A DNA stretch of 64,000 nucleotides from Sphingomicrobium arenosum (lineage in GTDB: Bacteria; Pseudomonadota; Alphaproteobacteria; Sphingomonadales; Sphingomonadaceae). The DNA lies in contig NZ_JANPVN010000001.1 in the NCBI RefSeq assembly GCF_026157085.1, positions 1,240,001-1,304,000 of the forward strand, in the 5' to 3' direction. Under the pieces are notes generated by a model. The model had not been told where the DNA came from and did not search any database. It worked only from the letters and a program-made list of their open reading frames with translations. The position numbers were made by a program, and so were the translations under genes. Each line of letters opens with the position of its first letter. The first letter of the stretch is position 1. Shown here in pieces: positions 60,568-64,000 of the stretch.

Positions 60568-61562
60568 CGCATCACCGGCTTGCCGACATCGCCCTTGCCC
60601 ACGCTGTCCGCCGACATCTCCAGCATCCGGTCGAGGGGCTTTCGCGCCGCATCCATCAGTTCGGCCGACAATTCGATCCGCGGCTCCATGTCGCGCAGCG
60701 CCACATAGAGCTTCTCCAGCGTGTTGAGCGCCATATAGGGGCACATATTGCAATTGCAGTTGCCGTCGCCCCCGGGCACGCCGATGAACTCGGTCTCGGG
60801 CCGCGCCTTCTTCATCTGGTGGATGATATGCGGCTCGGTCGCGACCAGCACGACGTCGGCCTCGGTCTCGGCACAGAATTTGAGGATCGAGCTGGTCGAG
60901 CCGACATGGTCGGCGTGATCGACGATATGCGGCGGGCATTCGGGATGCGCCGCCACCGGCGCGCCGGGATGCTCGGCCTTCAATTTGAGCAGCTCGGTCT
61001 CCGAAAAGGCCTGGTGGACGATGCAGATGCCGGGCCACAGCAGCATGTCGCGCCCGCTCTTGCGCGCGAGATAGCCGCCGAGGTGCCGGTCGGGGGCAAA
61101 AATGATCTTCTGGTCCATCGGGATCTGGTCGAGGATCGCCTGCGCGCTCGACGAGGTCACGATGATATCCGACAGCGCTTTCACTTCCGCCGAGCAATTG
61201 ATGTAGGTCAGCGCGATATGGTCGGGGTGCGCGTCGCGAAACGCCTTGAACTGGTCGGGCGGGCAGCTGTCCTCGAGGCTGCAGCCGGCGTCCATGTCGG
61301 GCAGGATCACCGTCTTTTCCGGCGACAGGATCTTGGCCGTCTCGGCCATGAAGCGCACCCCGCAGAAGGCGATGACGTCGGCATCGGTCTCGGCCGCCTT
61401 GCGCGACAGATCGAGGCTGTCGCCGACGAAATCGGCGAGGTCCTGGATCTCGGGCTTCTGGTAATAATGGGCGAGGATGACCGCGTTGCGCTCCTCCTTC
61501 AGCCGCTGGATTTCGGCGAGCAGGTCGGCACCGACCGGGGGACGCTGGGGCGCACTCATCAT
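60564..61562 (-). CDS. nadA: Quinolinate synthase A
   Basis: 332 residues. Conserved cysteines for the [4Fe-4S] cluster are in DAGCSLEDSCPPDQF and NCNMCPYMALNTLEKLY, with AHYYQKPEIQDLADFVGDSL at the start and the C-terminal block. It makes quinolinate for NAD. The start overlaps the DUF4230 gene's stop by four bases, and the 3' end overlaps the lipoprotein gene. Confidence 0.95.
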   Translation of the reverse strand: MMSAPQRPPVGADLLAEIQRLKEERNAVILAHYYQKPEIQDLADFVGDSLDLSRKAAETDADVIAFCGVRFMAETAKILSPEKTVILPDMDAGCSLEDSCPPDQFKAFRDAHPDHIALTYINCSAEVKALSDIIVTSSSAQAILDQIPMDQKIIFAPDRHLGGYLARKSGRDMLLWPGICIVHQAFSETELLKLKAEHPGAPVAAHPECPPHIVDHADHVGSTSSILKFCAETEADVVLVATEPHIIHQMKKARPETEFIGVPGGDGNCNCNMCPYMALNTLEKLYVALRDMEPRIELSAELMDAARKPLDRMLEMSADSVGKGDVGKPVMR

Positions 61563-62299
61563 TCTTCTCCTTTGGCCGAGCGACGCGCGCGCGCCTCGGC
61601 AATGGCATCGTCATAGCTGGTAGAGATGTCCAGTTGCTCCGTCGAGGGGGCAGGATCGCTCTCGAAGCGCGCCACCACGGTCACGCCCTCGAGTCCCGCC
61701 GCGCGCAGCGGCAATTCGAAATTGCGCGCCACCGCCTCGCGCGCCGCCTCGCGCGCCAGCCGCATCGGCACCGCGCCGCCCGCCTGCTTGCGAAGGTCGC
61801 CCAACGCGGCGCGGCGATTGGCATTGTCGAGCAGTTCCTCGGCATCGGTCAGCGCACCGAGGAGCCCGTCCTCGCCATATTCGCGCGCGCCCTCGAGGTC
61901 GACCTCAGGCCCCGCGATCTCGATCTCGGGCAGCGTCACCGTCAGCCGGTTGTTCGCCGCATCCCACTCGAGGTCGTCCGCCTCCAGCTTGGCCATGTCC
62001 ACTTCGTAGCGCGCCGTGCCGGGCAGGATCAGCGTGCGCTCGGCCCGCACCAGCCCCGCCAGCCGCCGCTGGCGCGAGGTCACCACCGACACGAAGCGCG
62101 CGGTGAAGGGCGTCAGCCGGTTTTGCGCCTGCATCGCCTCGAGGCTGGTCGCCACCACCGTTTCGGGATCGGGCCCCTTCTCGGCGCGGTCGAGCAACAG
62201 CGTCGCGAGAAAGAAGACGAGCAGCGCCACCCCCACCGCGAGGACAGCGAGAAGAATCGGCCTTACGAGGCCTGGTCCGGTTCGAGCAGTGTTTTCCAT
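61559..62299 (-). CDS. DUF4230 membrane-anchored protein
   Basis: 246 residues. One N-terminal membrane segment (PILLAVLAVGVALLVFFLATLLL), then a DUF4230 domain: RFVSVVTSRQRRLAGLVRAE, TLILPGTARYEVDMAKL and TLPEIEIAGPEVDLEGAREY. Predicted periplasmic. It overlaps both nadA and the hydrolase gene, forming a three-gene unit. Confidence 0.75.
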   Translation of the reverse strand: MENTARTGPGLVRPILLAVLAVGVALLVFFLATLLLDRAEKGPDPETVVATSLEAMQAQNRLTPFTARFVSVVTSRQRRLAGLVRAERTLILPGTARYEVDMAKLEADDLEWDAANNRLTVTLPEIEIAGPEVDLEGAREYGEDGLLGALTDAEELLDNANRRAALGDLRKQAGGAVPMRLAREAAREAVARNFELPLRAAGLEGVTVVARFESDPAPSTEQLDISTSYDDAIAEARARRSAKGEE

Positions 62300-63180
62300 C
62301 GTCCCTCCACCTCTTCAACGCGCCCCGCGCGCGCAAGTTCGATGAGATGCGCGGTCACCGATCCGCCCGCCGCCGGCACCAACCGTTCGTCGAGCCCGGG
62401 GTAACAGGTGGCGACGATGTCATGGACGCTGTCGTCGCCCGCCGCGACCGCCTTCCAGATTTGTTTCTCGCGCGACAAACGGTGCCCGATGAGATGCCGG
62501 ACCAACCGCTGCGGCCTGTCGATCTCGGGGCCGTGCGCGGGATAATAGACCTCATCCACTTCGCGCCCCCGCAGCTTGTCGAGGCTGCGCAGATACGCCC
62601 CCATGTCACCATCGGGCGGCACGATCACGCTGGTCGACCAGCCCATTACATGATCCCCTGTCATCAACGCGCCGCGATAGGCGAAACACAGGTGGTTCGA
62701 CGTATGGCCGGGCGTTGCCACCGCGACCATGTCATGGCCGTCGACCGCCATGGCCTCGCCATCGCCCATGACGCGGTCGGGCGCATAATCCTCGTCGAAG
62801 CTCGCATCGGCGCGCGGGCCGTCATCGTCGAGCGCCAGCGGGGCGCAGCCGATGATCGGCGCGCCCGTCGCCGCCTTCAAGGCGCGACTGGCGGGCGAGT
62901 GATCGCGATGCGTATGCGTACAGGCAATCGCGACGAGCCGCCGCGAACCCACCGCCTCGACGATGGCCGAGACATGGGCATCGAGGTCGGGGCCGGGATC
63001 GACCACCACCACTTCCGCCTCGCCGCCGAGGAGATAGGTCTGCGTGCCGGTAAAGGTATAGGGCGAGGGATTGCGCGCCAGCAGCCGCCCGACACCGGGG
63101 CGAAGCTGTTCGAGACGGGCATAGGGAGCATCCACCTCATCGCTGTGCCACGCCCCGGCGCGGAGGCCAACCACCCGCAC
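62263..63180 (-). CDS. Metallo-beta-lactamase-fold hydrolase
   Basis: 305 residues. The metal-binding HxHxDH motif is CTHTHRDHSPASRAL, followed by ATPGHTSNHLCFAY and LMTGDHVMGWSTSVIV, with a C-terminal winged-helix-like part (VTAHLIELARAGRVEEVEG). The layout matches the LACTB2/RNase-like MBL group. The start is a GTG at 63180; later starts are possible. Its 3' end overlaps the DUF4230 gene by 37 bases. Confidence 0.85.
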   Translation of the reverse strand: MRVVGLRAGAWHSDEVDAPYARLEQLRPGVGRLLARNPSPYTFTGTQTYLLGGEAEVVVVDPGPDLDAHVSAIVEAVGSRRLVAIACTHTHRDHSPASRALKAATGAPIIGCAPLALDDDGPRADASFDEDYAPDRVMGDGEAMAVDGHDMVAVATPGHTSNHLCFAYRGALMTGDHVMGWSTSVIVPPDGDMGAYLRSLDKLRGREVDEVYYPAHGPEIDRPQRLVRHLIGHRLSREKQIWKAVAAGDDSVHDIVATCYPGLDERLVPAAGGSVTAHLIELARAGRVEEVEGRWKTLLEPDQAS

Positions 63181-63193
63181 GCTATTTTGCCCG

Positions 63194-63237
63194 AAAGGAA
63201 AAGGGGCGACCCCGACCCGAAGGTCGGAATCGCCCCT
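63194..63237 (-). terminator. Terminator after the right-edge gene
   Basis: Minus strand: GGGGCGATTCCGACC and GGTCGGGGTCGCCCC around TTCG, then TTTTCC. It follows the gene ending at 63272. Confidence 0.8.
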
Positions 63238-63271
63238 GCTTACCGGAGCCCGTGGGGTTTAGGGACGGATC

Positions 63272-64000
63272 CTAGCGGTTCCGGCGAGCCTCCATCTCGG
63301 CAAGAGCCGACTGAAGACCCGCTTCTGCGCCCTTCAAGGCATTGGTGACTACCTCCGGATCGACAGACGACATCGAGGCTTCGACGATCGCCTCGATATC
63401 CATCGCCTGGATCGAGGCCTTGGCGGCGCGCAATCCCGCCTTCATCACTTCAGGATCCTGGCCGTGGCGGCGAAATTCATCGGCTTCCGCATCGATATCG
63501 GCGATGCCCTCGTCGAGATCGCGGATGGCTTCGGCAAGGTCGCGGCGCATCTCTTGCATGTCGATCTCGACTTCGGCCATCTCCTGGCGCATCTCGATGC
63601 GGACTTCCTCGCGCTCCTGGCGCACCTCGACGATCGCCTCGCGAATTTCCTCGATGGCCTCGTCGAACTCGGCGCGCTCTTGCGCGGTCATCTCGCTATA
63701 ATTCTTGTCGCCGTTGATCGAGATACCATAAGCGTGCGGATGCGCGGCGGCGGCGGCGGACGATACCGCGACCGGCGCAACCGGCGCGATGGGCGCCACC
63801 GGCGCGGGCGGGGCGATGCCGAGACCACCGACCGCGACCGGCGCGACCGGCGCGCCAGCCGCCATCGGCACGCCAGCAGGAAGCGGGGCAGGCGGCGCGG
63901 CGACATCGATCACGCTAACGGCGCGGCTCGCGGTGGCAGGCAGGATTACCGCCGCCAGCACGGCCATAATCAGCATCCCAGAGGGGCGGTGCGCGACATT
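63272..64000 (-). CDS. Coiled-coil protein, 5' end beyond the window
   Basis: At least 243 residues; the frame is open to the right edge. After a hydrophobic stretch (MLIMAVLAAVILPATASRAV, probably the end of a membrane domain or a signal) comes a Pro/Ala-Gly-Val segment (PVAPIAPVAPVAV), then a long acidic coiled coil (EIREAIVEVRQEREEVRIEM to DLDEGIADIDAEADEFRRHG). The design resembles the C-terminal part of an M56/BlaR1-type membrane protease, but the catalytic part is not visible. Confidence 0.5.
   Translation of the reverse strand, partial: NVAHRPSGMLIMAVLAAVILPATASRAVSVIDVAAPPAPLPAGVPMAAGAPVAPVAVGGLGIAPPAPVAPIAPVAPVAVSSAAAAAHPHAYGISINGDKNYSEMTAQERAEFDEAIEEIREAIVEVRQEREEVRIEMRQEMAEVEIDMQEMRRDLAEAIRDLDEGIADIDAEADEFRRHGQDPEVMKAGLRAAKASIQAMDIEAIVEASMSSVDPEVVTNALKGAEAGLQSALAEMEARRNR

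Overview
The window is high-GC chromosomal DNA from an alphaproteobacterium, most likely a member of the Sphingomonadales. The evidence is the cmk-rpsA-ihfB order, the FYDLN-type acidic zinc-ribbon protein (TIGR02300 family), a DUF2794 protein, a SWIB-domain protein, an OxyR/AhpC/AhpD locus, many TTG/GTG starts and dense ATGA/GTGA overlaps. No rRNA operon or CRISPR array is visible. There are two tRNA genes, tRNA-Leu(UAA) and tRNA-Ala(GGC), both with an encoded CCA end.

Layout. 1-9.5 kb: the end of an extensin-like protein, a SWIB protein, a divergent pair for peptidoglycan recycling (an LD-carboxypeptidase and a MurC/Mpl-like ligase, the latter followed by a small unknown and a HAD phosphatase), a LytS/LytTR two-component pair, and two divergent TonB-C-terminal-domain paralogues. 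9.5-10.7 kb: no credible protein gene. The minus strand here folds into a long series of tetraloop hairpins ending in a textbook terminator, which suggests a roughly 0.7 kb structured RNA that I do not recognise. 10.7-15.2 kb: a UvrD/PcrA helicase, then a low-GC two-gene nuclease cassette (DUF2726-like and Shedu/DUF4263-like) that has displaced the start of a DUF1697 gene. 15-22 kb: small proteins, a cold-shock protein, a CHASE hybrid histidine kinase, a beta-lactamase-fold hydrolase and lapA. 22-43.7 kb is mostly housekeeping: pyrF-accD-folC, ampG, a Rieske oxygenase, rluB-rsmD, SRAP, cysE, ahpD/ahpC/oxyR, pgsA, an LplT-like transporter, a GGDEF-EAL protein, ihfB, rpsA and cmk.

43.75-53.43 kb is an integrative element inserted at tRNA-Ala(GGC), bounded by 42-bp direct repeats. 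It carries a tyrosine integrase, an XRE regulator, a polymerase-palm-like protein, a membrane-anchored thermonuclease, a serine resolvase with a repeat-rich upstream site, an EcoRI-type adenine methyltransferase coupled to a DUF262-HNH nuclease, and a reverse transcriptase preceded by two nearly identical 119-bp repeats. I see no conjugation or virion genes, so it looks like a small mobilisable or passively spread element loaded with defence-type genes.

53.5-64 kb returns to the core chromosome: a HEAT-like protein, a Flp pilin, a bifunctional penicillin-binding protein, an orphan solute-binding lipoprotein with a DUF4112 partner, an L,D-transpeptidase with a lipoprotein, nadA, a DUF4230 protein, a metallo-beta-lactamase-fold hydrolase and a truncated coiled-coil protein at the right edge. 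Cell-wall work recurs across the window (LD-carboxypeptidase, Mur ligase, AmpG, PBP, L,D-transpeptidase).
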